A DNA stretch of 64,000 bases from Burkholderiales bacterium JOSHI_001 (GCA_000244995.1 CM001438.1:1232921-1296920), one strand, 5' to 3'; counted from the stretch's first letter, positions 43,336-51,799 are shown. Notes: a model not told the origin generated them from the sequence alone. Translations and numbers: made by a program.

Positions 43336-45324
43336 TCAGTGCTCGCCTTCGCCCTGCACGCCCGCGTGCACGAAGTCGGCCTGGTGGATGTGCAGCTCGG
43401 CGAACTTGCGGTACAGCGTGGAGCGCGCCACGCCCAGCACCTGCGCCACCTGGCGGATGTTGCGGTGCTTGCCCAGCAGGCCGATGATGAGCTGGCGCTC
43501 GAAGTCGCGCACCGAAGCCAGGCCTTGCGGCGCCAAAGCGTTTGGGTCCAGGCTGCCGCCGCCGCGCAACTCGGGCGGCAGGCTGGCGGGGCTGATGTGC
43601 CCGTCGCAGCACAGCAGCGCGGCTTCGATGGCGTTGCGCAACTCCCGCGCATTGCCTGGCCAGCGGTAGTGCAGCAGCAGGTCCATCGCCTCGGGGCTGA
43701 TGTGCACCCCGGTCAGCCCGTGCTTGTTCTGCATGGCCTGGGCGAACTGCCGCGCCAACAAGGGGATGTCACCCGGGCGTTCCCGCAGCGCCGAGATGTG
43801 GCGCTGCACCACCTTCAGCCGGAAGAACAGGTCCTGGCGAAAGCGCCCCTGGGCGATCATCTGTTCCAGTGGCTGGTGGGTGGCGGCGATGATGCGGCAG
43901 CGTGCGTGCTGCGTCTGGCAGGAGCCCACGCGCTGGAAGCTGCCGTCTTCCAGCACCCGCAGCAGCGCGGCCTGCATGGCCGGCGGCAGTTCGCCCACCT
44001 CGTCCAGGAACAGGGTGCCGGCGCCGGCCGATTCGAAATAGCCCGCGCGTCCGCGCGGGTCGGCGCCGGAGAACGCGCCCTTCACGTAGCCGAAGAAGGT
44101 GCTTTCCAACAGCGCTTCGCTGATGGCGCCGCAGTTCACCGCCAGGTAGGGCTGGGCGGCGCGCGGGCTGAGCGCGTGCACATGGCGCGCCAGCAGTTCC
44201 TTGCCGGTGCCGGTTTCGCCGGTGATCAGCATGGCCACGTCGGCCTGGGCGATGCGCTGCAGGTCCCCCAGCATGTGGCGGGTGTCGGCATCGGCGGTGA
44301 TGAAGTCGCCAAAGCGGCCCACCGTGGCGGGTTCGGGCGCAGCCGTGGCGGCGGCCAGGCCGGGCAGGGGAGGGGCGGCGTCGCTGCGGAACACCCGCTG
44401 GTAGCCCGCCGGCTTGGCCAGCAGCACGATGGCGCCGATGGGCGCGCTGCTGCCCGGCGCGGTGACCTCGATGCGCTGGCGCACCGGCGGCGGCCCTTCG
44501 GCGCCGAACTGGCCCCAGCGCTGCGCCAGCAGGCGGCAGCGTTCGTTCGGGCTGTGCGCCAGCGGCCGGCCGGCGTGGTCCAGGGCCAGCAGGTCGTCGT
44601 GCGGGTAGTGGCGCGCCGCGTCGCCGAAGGCGGTGAGCACGCGGCGCCGTTCCAGTTCACGGTGCAGCGCCATGCGCGCCTGGATGGTGTTGGCCAGCGA
44701 CACCGCCAGCCCCAGCGCCTGGTCGCGGAAGTCGGTTTCCACGGTGGTGAAGTCGATGATGCCCAGCACCGTCTGGCCGTCGGTGTCGAAGATGGGCGCG
44801 GCGGCGCAGGACCAGGTGTGCCAGCCCTCGCAGAAGTGTTCACTCGCGAACACATGCACCGGCTCGCGCCGCGTCAGTGCCGAGCCCACGCCGTTGGTGC
44901 CGGCGCTGGCCTCGTTCCACTGCGAGCCCTCCACGATGCCCGACAGGCTGGCCGCACGTTCCTTCACCAAGGGGTCGCCGCTGATGTGCAGCACGGTGCC
45001 GCTGCGTTCGGTCAGGATCAGGATGCCCGGCACGTCCACCAGGAAATGGCCCACGTCCTGGATGAGGGGCACGCTGGTCTGCAGCAGCAGCTGTTCGGCA
45101 TTGCGCCGCTGGTGGAAGTCGCCGCTGTCCAGGCGGCGGCCGGTGGCCATGGCCACGTCCACGCCCAGCGCGCTACAGCGCTGCCAGTCGGCCAGCAGCA
45201 GCTGGTGGTAGGCGGGGCGGCGTTCGTTGGCGTCCAGCAGGCCGGCGTTGAAGCGCTCCCACAGGTGGCGCACCGCACGGATGTCTTTCTGGTAGCCGAC
45301 GTAGGGGCTGGGTTCGGGCCTCAT
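43336..45324 (-). CDS. Sigma-54-dependent activator, AcoR family
   Basis: 662 residues from ATG 45324 (CAGGAGA 9 bases upstream). An N-terminal GAF-type sensor region contains the AcoR hallmark GTNGVGSAL (about 142-150). The AAA+ domain has Walker A GETGTGKE (369-376), Walker B TLFLDEVGEL, and the sigma-54 contact loop GAFSGA (416-421) in place of GAFTGA. A C-terminal Fis-type helix-turn-helix (RNIRQVAQVLGVARSTLYRK) binds DNA. Family members (AcoR, MekR-type) turn on ketone, alcohol and acetoin pathways. Divergent from the monooxygenase gene, whose promoter is of the matching type. Confidence 0.92.
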   Translation of the reverse strand: MRPEPSPYVGYQKDIRAVRHLWERFNAGLLDANERRPAYHQLLLADWQRCSALGVDVAMATGRRLDSGDFHQRRNAEQLLLQTSVPLIQDVGHFLVDVPGILILTERSGTVLHISGDPLVKERAASLSGIVEGSQWNEASAGTNGVGSALTRREPVHVFASEHFCEGWHTWSCAAAPIFDTDGQTVLGIIDFTTVETDFRDQALGLAVSLANTIQARMALHRELERRRVLTAFGDAARHYPHDDLLALDHAGRPLAHSPNERCRLLAQRWGQFGAEGPPPVRQRIEVTAPGSSAPIGAIVLLAKPAGYQRVFRSDAAPPLPGLAAATAAPEPATVGRFGDFITADADTRHMLGDLQRIAQADVAMLITGETGTGKELLARHVHALSPRAAQPYLAVNCGAISEALLESTFFGYVKGAFSGADPRGRAGYFESAGAGTLFLDEVGELPPAMQAALLRVLEDGSFQRVGSCQTQHARCRIIAATHQPLEQMIAQGRFRQDLFFRLKVVQRHISALRERPGDIPLLARQFAQAMQNKHGLTGVHISPEAMDLLLHYRWPGNARELRNAIEAALLCCDGHISPASLPPELRGGGSLDPNALAPQGLASVRDFERQLIIGLLGKHRNIRQVAQVLGVARSTLYRKFAELHIHQADFVHAGVQGEGEH

Positions 45325-45439
45325 GGTGGTCTGTCTCCTGGCGACCTGGCCTCTGCCGGCTGTCGCCGGTGGGGAGTCCGCGATTAAAGCGGCTTGTTTG
45401 CCGCCCATCAAGGTGGGCGCACCCGCTTTTGTTGCAGCC

Positions 45440-45501
45440 GGTGTCCCAGAAGTCGGACACCGGTGTCCGACCGCAGACCGGGCAGACGGCCCCGTCGGAC
45501 A
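45440..45501. promoter_or_regulatory. Palindromic upstream activator site(s)
   Basis: GTCGGACACCGGTGTCCGAC at 45452-45471 is a perfect 20-base palindrome. Flanking half sites repeat the same word: GGTGTCCC at 45440-45447 and GTCGGACA at 45494-45501. The cluster lies 107-140 bases upstream of the sigma-54 promoter, the right range for an enhancer-binding activator. The divergent AcoR-like protein is the obvious binder. Confidence 0.75.
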
Positions 45502-45577
45502 GCCTGGGCGGCATCGCACCCGGCTTGGGTCCTTGCCAGCGCCCATGAAAACCCTTGCTGCGGGGCCGGGCGAGGCC

Positions 45578-45593
45578 TGGCCCGCGACCTGCA
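45578..45593 (+). promoter_or_regulatory. Sigma-54 (-24/-12) promoter of the monooxygenase operon
   Basis: TGGCCCG-N4-CTGCA, with GG at 45579-45580 and GC at 45591-45592 separated by exactly 10 bases, matches the RpoN consensus TGGCACG-N4-TTGCA at all but two of the bases considered. Expected transcription start is near 45604, leaving a leader of about 60 bases before the GTG start. Confidence 0.75.
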
Positions 45594-45666
45594 ATCAGTG
45601 CTGCAGCCGGCGCAGCCGTGCCGGCACATCGGACCACAAGACCATTCGACGATGAAGGAGACAGAT

Positions 45667-47319
45667 GTGAGCCAAAGCACCCTGAGCACCCCGGCGGCGT
45701 CCCCCGCTGCAGGCGCGGTCACCCGGCTGGAAGCCGTGGTCATCGGCGCCGGCGTGGCCGGCCTGTACCAGTTGCACAAGCTGCGCGAGATGGGCATGAC
45801 CGTGCGCGCCTACGACACCGCCAGCGGTGTGGGCGGCACCTGGTACTGGAACCGCTACCCCGGCGCGCGCTTCGACTCCGAAGCCGAGGTTTACCAATAC
45901 TGGTTCTCGGAAGAGCTTTACAAGTCCTGGACACCCAGCGAACGTTTCCCGGCCCAGCCCGAAACCGAAGCCTGGCTGAACTTCGTGGCCGACCGGCTGG
46001 ACCTGAAGAAGGACATCCAGTTCAACACCCGCATCGACTCTGCGCACTGGAACGAGAGCAGCAAGCGCTGGGACCTGACCACGCAGAACGGTGAGCGCAT
46101 CGAGACCCAGTTCCTGGTCTGCTGCCTGGGCATGCTCAGCGCACCGCTGTCCGACCGCTTCCCCGGCCAGGCCAGCTTCAAGGGCCCCATCCACCACACT
46201 GCGCTGTGGCCCAAGGAAGGCGTGGACCTGAAAGGCAAGCGCGTGGCCGTGGTCGGCGTGGGCGCCACTGGCATCCAGGTGATCCAGACCATCGGCAAGG
46301 AGGTGGGCCACCTGAGCGTCTTCGCCCGCACGCCGCAGTACATCATCCCGATGCGCAACCCGAAGTACACCCGTGCCGACTGGGACGGCTTCGGCAAGCG
46401 CTTCCACCAGCTGAAGGAACGCGTCAGCAACACCTTCTCCGGCTTCACCTACGACTTCGATTCAGGCACCTGGGCCGAGAAGACCCCGGCGCAGCGGCTG
46501 GACGTGCTGGAAACGCTGTGGGCCGACGGTTCGCTGTCGCTGTGGCTGGCGTCCTTCGTCGAGATGTTCTTCGACGAGGCGGTCAGCGCCGAGGTGTCGG
46601 AATTCGTGCGCGGCAAGATGCGTGAACGCCTGAAGCACGACAAGTTCCTGTGCGACCTGCTGATCCCCACCGACTACGGCTTCGGCACCCACCGCGTGCC
46701 GCTGGAGAACAAGTACCTGGAGGTGTACCTGCAGCCCAACGTCACCGCGGTGAACTGCCGCGACAACCCGATCGAGCGCATCGTGCCCGAAGGCATCCAG
46801 ACCGCCGACGGCACCATCCACAAGGTGGACGTCATCATCCTGGCCACCGGTTTCGACGCCGCCACCGGTGCGCTGACGCGCATCGACATCCAGGGCCGCG
46901 ACGGCCGCAGCCTGAAGCAGGAGTGGAAGAAGGAGATCCGCACCGCCATGGGCATGCAGATCCATGGCTACCCGAACCTGTTCTCCACCGCGTCGCCGCT
47001 GGCGCCGTCGGCCGCGCTGTGCAACATGACCACCTGCCTGCAGCAGCAGGTGGACTGGGTCAGCGACTGCATTGCCTACACCCGCAAGAACGGCAAGCAG
47101 GTGGTGGAAGCGACCAAGGAGTTCGAGGACGCCTGGGTCAAGCACCACGACGAGACCGCCGCCGCCACGCTGGTGATGAAGACCAACAGCTGGTACCTGG
47201 GCTCCAACATCGAGGGCAAGCCGCGGCGCCTGCTTTCCTACATCGGGGGTGTGGGCAATTTCCGCCGCCAGTGTGACGAAGTGGCCGCCAAGGGCTACGC
47301 TGGCTTTTCGATCAACTAG
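45667..47319 (+). CDS. Baeyer-Villiger flavin monooxygenase (cyclohexanone/ketone monooxygenase type)
   Basis: 550 residues from GTG 45667, chosen because AAGGAG (45655-45660) is 6 bases upstream; ATG 45652 in frame has no such site. FAD motif GAGVAG at 27-32, NADPH motif GVGATG at 197-202, and between them the type I BVMO fingerprint FKGPIHHTALWP (171-182), an exact match to FxGxxxHxxxWP. GGTWYWNRYPGARFDSE is also typical. It inserts oxygen next to a ketone carbonyl to form an ester or lactone using NADPH and O2. Substrate unknown; linear or cyclic ketones. In operon with an esterase. Confidence 0.95.
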   Translation: MSQSTLSTPAASPAAGAVTRLEAVVIGAGVAGLYQLHKLREMGMTVRAYDTASGVGGTWYWNRYPGARFDSEAEVYQYWFSEELYKSWTPSERFPAQPETEAWLNFVADRLDLKKDIQFNTRIDSAHWNESSKRWDLTTQNGERIETQFLVCCLGMLSAPLSDRFPGQASFKGPIHHTALWPKEGVDLKGKRVAVVGVGATGIQVIQTIGKEVGHLSVFARTPQYIIPMRNPKYTRADWDGFGKRFHQLKERVSNTFSGFTYDFDSGTWAEKTPAQRLDVLETLWADGSLSLWLASFVEMFFDEAVSAEVSEFVRGKMRERLKHDKFLCDLLIPTDYGFGTHRVPLENKYLEVYLQPNVTAVNCRDNPIERIVPEGIQTADGTIHKVDVIILATGFDAATGALTRIDIQGRDGRSLKQEWKKEIRTAMGMQIHGYPNLFSTASPLAPSAALCNMTTCLQQQVDWVSDCIAYTRKNGKQVVEATKEFEDAWVKHHDETAAATLVMKTNSWYLGSNIEGKPRRLLSYIGGVGNFRRQCDEVAAKGYAGFSIN

Positions 47320-47339
47320 CACCAACAGGAGACACAAGC

Positions 47340-48521
47340 ATGAGCAACAAGATGAAGACCGCGCTGGACGGCGTGCTGCAGATGTGCGCGGGCCGCTTCG
47401 GCGGCGCGCCCGGCGTGGTGGCCATGGCCACCGACCGCAACGCCAACATCTACGAAGGTGCGGCCGGTGTGCGCGAACTGGGCAAGGACACGCCCATGAC
47501 CACCGACAGTGTCTTTGCCATCTTCTCCACCACCAAGGCCCTGGTGGGTGCCTTGGTGATGCAGTTGGTGGAAGAGGGCAAGCTGTCGCTGGCCGACGAG
47601 GCCGGCAAGTACGTGCCCGACATCGACCAGCTGCAGGTGCTGGACGGCTGGGACGGCGACACGCCGCGCCTGCGCGCGCCCAAGCGCAAGATCACCATCA
47701 ACGACCTGATGCTGCACACCACCGGCCTGTGCTACGAATTCTTTGCCGCCGACGACCTGAAGTTCCGCGGCGCGAAGAACATTCCCACCGTGGTGAGCTG
47801 CAGCTATGAATCCATCCGCACCGTGCTGTTGCACGACCCCGGCGCGGCCTGGACTTATGGCGTGAACATCGACTGGCTGGGCCTGGTGGTGGAAAAGCTG
47901 CGCGGCAAGCGCCTGGGCGTGGTGATGAAGGAGCGCCTGTTCGACCCCCTGGGCATGCAGGACATCGGCTTCGGCCTGAGCGAGGGCATGAAGGCACGTC
48001 GCGCCGTCATCCACGACCGCGCGGCCGACGGCAAGCTCACACCGCTGCCCGACCTGGTGCTGCCCGACCCGCCGCCCATGGACATGGGCGGCCACGGCCT
48101 GTATGCCACCGTGGGCGAGTACATGAAGTTCATCCGCATGGTGCTGAACGGCGGCGCCGGCGCCAACGGCCGGGTGCTGAAGGCCGAGACCGTGGACGCC
48201 ATGGGCAAGGACGGCCTGCAGGCGCTGGGCTTGTCGGTGGGCGGCTGGCCCACGTCCATCCCGTCGCTGACCAACGCGGGCGAGATGTTCCCCGGCCTGG
48301 ACAAGGGCTGGGCCTACACCTTCATGACCAACCGCGAGCGCGCGCCCACCGGCCGCAGCCCGAATTCACTGATGTGGGCGGGGCTGGCCAACAGCTACTA
48401 CTGGATCGACCGCACGGCCGGCGTGGGCGGCTACTGGGCCACCCAGATCCTGCCCTTCCACGACGCGGCCTCGTACCCGGGCTTCGTGGAGTTCGAAGCC
48501 ACGGTCTACGCGAATCGTTGA
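47340..48521 (+). CDS. Serine esterase/lactonase of the beta-lactamase-like family (family VIII)
   Basis: 393 residues; CAGGAGA precedes the start. The nucleophile motif SxxK is Ser63-Thr-Thr-Lys66 (IFSTTKALVGA) and the catalytic Tyr is probably Tyr173 (WTYGVNID). No signal peptide, so cytosolic. EstB-type enzymes of this family cleave esters or lactones rather than beta-lactams. Placed 20 bases after a Baeyer-Villiger monooxygenase, it most likely opens the ester or lactone that enzyme makes. Confidence 0.9.
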   Translation: MSNKMKTALDGVLQMCAGRFGGAPGVVAMATDRNANIYEGAAGVRELGKDTPMTTDSVFAIFSTTKALVGALVMQLVEEGKLSLADEAGKYVPDIDQLQVLDGWDGDTPRLRAPKRKITINDLMLHTTGLCYEFFAADDLKFRGAKNIPTVVSCSYESIRTVLLHDPGAAWTYGVNIDWLGLVVEKLRGKRLGVVMKERLFDPLGMQDIGFGLSEGMKARRAVIHDRAADGKLTPLPDLVLPDPPPMDMGGHGLYATVGEYMKFIRMVLNGGAGANGRVLKAETVDAMGKDGLQALGLSVGGWPTSIPSLTNAGEMFPGLDKGWAYTFMTNRERAPTGRSPNSLMWAGLANSYYWIDRTAGVGGYWATQILPFHDAASYPGFVEFEATVYANR

Positions 48522-48541
48522 GCCGCTCGGCCCCAGCGCAA

Positions 48542-48570
48542 GGCCCCGCCCCGGCGGGGCCCTTTCATTT
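48542..48570 (+). terminator. Rho-independent terminator after the esterase gene
   Basis: Perfect 9-base inverted repeat GGCCCCGCC / GGCGGGGCC (48542-48550 and 48553-48561) followed by CTTTCATTT. It lies 21 bases beyond the esterase stop. The convergent acyl-CoA-binding protein gene ends inside the T-rich part, so the hairpin probably serves both directions. Confidence 0.7.
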
Positions 48571-48819
48571 CAAGGATTCAATGAGGTCGATGTATTCCTG
48601 CATCGCCTCATCGGCCGCCTTGCCCTTCACCTCGGCCCAGGCGTCGTACTTGGCGCGGCCCACCATGTCGGTGAAACCGGGGCGCTTGCCTTCCACGTCG
48701 CCCGCGCTGGCCTGCTTGTACAGGGCGTAGATCTTCAGCAGCGTCATGTTGTCGGGCTTTTCCGGCAACTGCTTGCTGTCGGCGACTGCCTTATCGAATT
48801 GGGCTTTCAGGTCGGCCAT
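48565..48819 (-). CDS. Acyl-CoA-binding protein (ACBP)
   Basis: 84 residues, a whole ACBP domain. Family residues are present: FDKAVADSKQLPEKPDN, LLKIYALYKQASAGDV, the Lys/Tyr pair KYDAWAEVKGK. It binds long-chain acyl-CoA esters in the cytosol and protects or delivers them. GAGGAG upstream supports ATG 48819. It is divergent from a wax ester synthase/DGAT gene, a user of acyl-CoA. ACBP genes are uncommon in bacteria but occur in Burkholderiales. Confidence 0.92.
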   Translation of the reverse strand: MADLKAQFDKAVADSKQLPEKPDNMTLLKIYALYKQASAGDVEGKRPGFTDMVGRAKYDAWAEVKGKAADEAMQEYIDLIESLK

Positions 48820-48916
48820 GGCGACGGCTCCTCGTGCGTGAAAATCGGGATGGACCGCAACGATCTTACCCAGCATCGTTGGCGTAGTCGCCCCAGAACA
48901 ACCGAGGAGAAGCCCG

Positions 48917-50377
48917 ATGACGCAGCCCGCCGTGGAACGCATGTCCCGTGTGGACACCGCCTGGCTGCGCATGGACACCGACGCCAACCTGATGATGATC
49001 GTGGGCATCTGGCTGGTGGAACCCGCCATCACCCGCGAGGCCCTGGCCGGCCGCGTGGCCGACACCCTGCTGAAGTACGAGCGCTTTCGCCAGAAAGTGG
49101 TGGAAGACGCCATGGGCGCCAGCTGGGTGGAGGACGTCGATTTCGACATCAACGACCATGTGGTGGCCGAAACCCTGGCGCGTGCGCCCGGCCAAAGCGC
49201 TGAGCACGCCCTCCAACGGCGTGTGGGCGCGCTGGCCGCCGAAGCCCTGGACCCGGCGCGCCCGCTGTGGCAGTTCCACCTGGTCGAAGACATGGGCGAC
49301 GACATGGCCGGCACCAGCGCGCTGATCGTGCGCATCCACCACTGCATCGCCGACGGCATTGCGCTGATGAGCGTCACCCTGGCCATCGCCGACGGCGGTG
49401 CGCCGCCGCCGCAGCGCCGGCGCCGGGCCGCGCCGGTGGCACACGACCACGGGCACGAGGACGACTGGCTCACCGACGCCATCCTCAAGCCCTTGAGCGA
49501 TCTGACGGTGAAGGCCATCGGCATGTACGGCAGCGGCGTGGCCAAGAGCATGGACATGCTGTCCAACCCCAGCCAGCCCCTGTTCGGCAGCCTGGACATG
49601 GCGCGCGTGGGCGTTCAGGCGGTCAGCGACGCCGCGGCCATGGCGCTGATGGCGGACGACTCGCCCACCCGGCTGAAGGGCAAGGCCACACCGGGCAAGA
49701 AGGTGGCCTGGGGCCCGCCGCTGAACCTGGACGAGGTGAAGGCCGTGGGCAAGGCCCTGGGCTGCAGCATCAACGACGTGCTGCTGGCCAGTGTGGCCGG
49801 CGCCATCGGCGCCTACCTGCAGGACAAGGGCGACGCCACCCACGGCCAGGAAATACGCGCCATGGTGCCGGTGAACCTGCGCCCGCTGGAAAAGGCTTGG
49901 CAACTGGGCAACCGCTTCGGCCTGGTGCCGTTGGTGCTGCCCATCGGCATTCCCAACCCGGTGGAACGCGTGTATGCGGTGCGCGCGCGCATGAACGAGC
50001 TGAAGGGCAGCTACCAGCCGCTGCTGGCCTTTGCCGTGCTGGCGGTGGCCGGCCTGCTGATCAAGCCGGCCCAGGACGCGCTGCTGAACCTGTTCTCCAA
50101 GAAGGCCACCGCGGTGATGACCAACGTGCCCGGTCCGCGCGAACCGCTGAAGTTCCTGGGCAGCACGGTCAAGCGCGTGATGTTCTGGGTGCCGCAGTCG
50201 GGCAACATCGGCGTGGGCGTGTCCATCCTCAGCTACGGCGGCGGGGTGCAGTTCGGCCTGATCACCGACGCCCAGATGTGCCCCGACCCGCAGGCCGTGA
50301 TCGACCGCTTCGCGCCCGAATTCGAGAAACTGCTGTGGCTGGCGCTGATGCTGCCGGCGGCTGACCCGGCGGCGTGA
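48917..50377 (+). CDS. Wax ester synthase / diacylglycerol acyltransferase (WS/DGAT family)
   Basis: 486 residues, GAGGAGA upstream. The catalytic HHxxxDG motif is His141-His142-Cys-Ile-Ala-Asp146-Gly147; the PLW motif (DPARPLWQFHLVED) and C-terminal NVPGPREPLKFLGS region are typical of bacterial WS/DGATs. The enzyme joins acyl-CoA to a fatty alcohol (wax) or diacylglycerol (triacylglycerol) at the membrane or lipid body. A hydrophobic segment around residues 375-390 (LLAFAVLAVAGLLIK) may touch the membrane. Confidence 0.92.
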   Translation: MTQPAVERMSRVDTAWLRMDTDANLMMIVGIWLVEPAITREALAGRVADTLLKYERFRQKVVEDAMGASWVEDVDFDINDHVVAETLARAPGQSAEHALQRRVGALAAEALDPARPLWQFHLVEDMGDDMAGTSALIVRIHHCIADGIALMSVTLAIADGGAPPPQRRRRAAPVAHDHGHEDDWLTDAILKPLSDLTVKAIGMYGSGVAKSMDMLSNPSQPLFGSLDMARVGVQAVSDAAAMALMADDSPTRLKGKATPGKKVAWGPPLNLDEVKAVGKALGCSINDVLLASVAGAIGAYLQDKGDATHGQEIRAMVPVNLRPLEKAWQLGNRFGLVPLVLPIGIPNPVERVYAVRARMNELKGSYQPLLAFAVLAVAGLLIKPAQDALLNLFSKKATAVMTNVPGPREPLKFLGSTVKRVMFWVPQSGNIGVGVSILSYGGGVQFGLITDAQMCPDPQAVIDRFAPEFEKLLWLALMLPAADPAA

Positions 50378-50384
50378 CGCGCCT

Positions 50385-50876
50385 TCAGCGGTAGCCGATC
50401 AACCGCCCCAGCACGATCACGCCCAGCCAACACAACGCCGACACCCGGCCCGCCAAGCGCCACGGCAGGGGCAGCGGGTCGGCGGGCCATTCGCCGCTGC
50501 GGCCCGGCCAGCCACGGGCCCGGTGCAGCAGCGCGATGTTCAGGCCGGCCACGGCCAGCAGCGCCAGCTTGGCGCCGAACAGTGGTTCGTGCAGGTAGTC
50601 GGTGGGCCGTGTGCTGAACAGCAGCGCGCCGGTGGCCAGGGCCAAGGCCAGCCCGCAGGCCGCCACCGGCACCAGCACCTGGGCCAGTGGCGCGGCCGGC
50701 ACCGGCCGCCACAGGCCGTTCAGCCGCAGGTCCAGCACCACGATGGCGCCGAAGAGCAGCGCCATGCCCAGCAGGTGGCCGGTGTTGACCAGCGGGTACA
50801 ACCACAGCGATGCACGCAGGGCCTGCGAGAGCGGCGTGTCGTGCAGGGCTTGCGCCAGCCCCAGCAGCATGTCCAT
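50385..50876 (-). CDS. Four-helix membrane protein, DUF6644-like
   Basis: 163 residues from ATG 50876. About four hydrophobic helices with conserved-looking histidines (NTGHLLGMALLFG) and LFSTRPTDYLHEPLFGAK. It resembles the small DUF6644 membrane proteins that I recall near DUF6152 genes. Function unknown; the His residues could bind heme or metal. It starts 17 bases after the DUF6152 stop on the same strand. Confidence 0.7.
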   Translation of the reverse strand: MDMLLGLAQALHDTPLSQALRASLWLYPLVNTGHLLGMALLFGAIVVLDLRLNGLWRPVPAAPLAQVLVPVAACGLALALATGALLFSTRPTDYLHEPLFGAKLALLAVAGLNIALLHRARGWPGRSGEWPADPLPLPWRLAGRVSALCWLGVIVLGRLIGYR

Positions 50877-50893
50877 GCGCGGTGGCGGCGCTT

Positions 50894-51283
50894 TCAGTCG
50901 CGGTCGGGGTAGAGGTCGTACTTCTGACCGGAAATGGTCACGCGCTCGGCCTTGAACACGCGCCGCTTGGGGTCCGAATGGCGGTGGCCCGACACGGTGA
51001 GCTTCACGCCCTTGGCCAGCATCTCGTCCTTCAGCCCGGCGCGTTCGTTGCGCCAGGGCTGGCCCACCTCCACGGTCCACTGCGCGCCGGCCACGTCCAG
51101 GGTGAGTTCACCGTGCGGGTTGCCCAGCTTGGCGGCCAGGATCACGCCGGTGAGTTCGGAGTTGGCGTCTTCCGCCCAGGTCCAGCCGTGGTGGGCCGCT
51201 GCGGGCTGGGCCAGGGCGCAGGCTGCCGCAGCCAGCAACAGGCGGCGGGTCAGGGCGGTGGAAAGTGCAGGTCTTGGCGGCAT
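50894..51283 (-). CDS. Exported DUF6152 family protein
   Basis: 129 residues from ATG 51283 (AGGAGG upstream). Signal peptide cleaved at about AAA-HHGW, so the mature protein starts with two His and a Trp, typical of the family. The rest is a small beta-rich domain (WTVEVGQPWRNERAGL, GVKLTVSGHRHSDP) resembling oligonucleotide-binding-like small folds. The His-His N-terminus hints at metal binding. Function unknown; operon with the membrane protein above. Confidence 0.8.
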   Translation of the reverse strand: MPPRPALSTALTRRLLLAAAACALAQPAAAHHGWTWAEDANSELTGVILAAKLGNPHGELTLDVAGAQWTVEVGQPWRNERAGLKDEMLAKGVKLTVSGHRHSDPKRRVFKAERVTISGQKYDLYPDRD

Positions 51284-51409
51284 GGCGGATCCTCCTGGAG
51301 CCGACATCCTAGGGGCTGGTGCAGTCCCTGCCGGCGGCCCGGTCTTGCGCGCTGCGCCTTCAGGGCGGCTGGGGATGGGCGCCGCGCCGGCGCTTGTTAA
51401 CCTGCGGGC

Positions 51410-51799
51410 ATGGCCCGACGCAACCTGTCGCTGTTCATCGATGCTCGCGGCCGCTCGGTGCTGCACCGCAGCGGCTTTTCCTGGCTGGCCTTCATCGCGC
51501 TGCCGCTGTGGGCCTTGCACCGGCGCTTGTGGTGGCTGCTGATCTTCAGCCTGCCGCTGCTGGTGGGCTTGCACTCCGGCGCCAACATGCTGATGGACCT
51601 GCTGGCGCCGGCGTCTGTGCAGGGTGAGGTCGCCCTGTCCTGGGTGCTCTTCGAGTCCTGGTTCATGGGCGCCATGGCCAACCGCGCGCACTGGGCCTGG
51701 CTGCGCTGGCGCGGCTACCAGCTCACGGCCACCGAACTGGCCCCCGAGCGCATGCCCACCCTGCAGCCTTTGGGCGGCCAGACCCGAGGCGGTGCGTGA
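51410..51799 (+). CDS. Small membrane protein, DUF2628-like
   Basis: 129 residues. Pattern SGFSWLAFIALPLWALHRRLWW followed by a second hydrophobic helix resembles DUF2628-type proteins (quoted core: GFSWLAFIALPLWALHRR). Two to three membrane helices. No known function. Its TGA overlaps the ATG of the next gene by one base, so the two are translationally coupled and may act together. Confidence 0.65.
   Translation: MARRNLSLFIDARGRSVLHRSGFSWLAFIALPLWALHRRLWWLLIFSLPLLVGLHSGANMLMDLLAPASVQGEVALSWVLFESWFMGAMANRAHWAWLRWRGYQLTATELAPERMPTLQPLGGQTRGGA

Noticed and set aside
45652-45654. ATG 45652 as the start of the Baeyer-Villiger monooxygenase
   Set aside because: It lacks a ribosome-binding site; AAGGAG lies just after it and is correctly spaced for GTG 45667.
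47340-48521. A beta-lactamase resistance gene
   Set aside because: No export signal and it sits in a monooxygenase operon; the SxxK/Tyr pattern is that of family VIII esterases.
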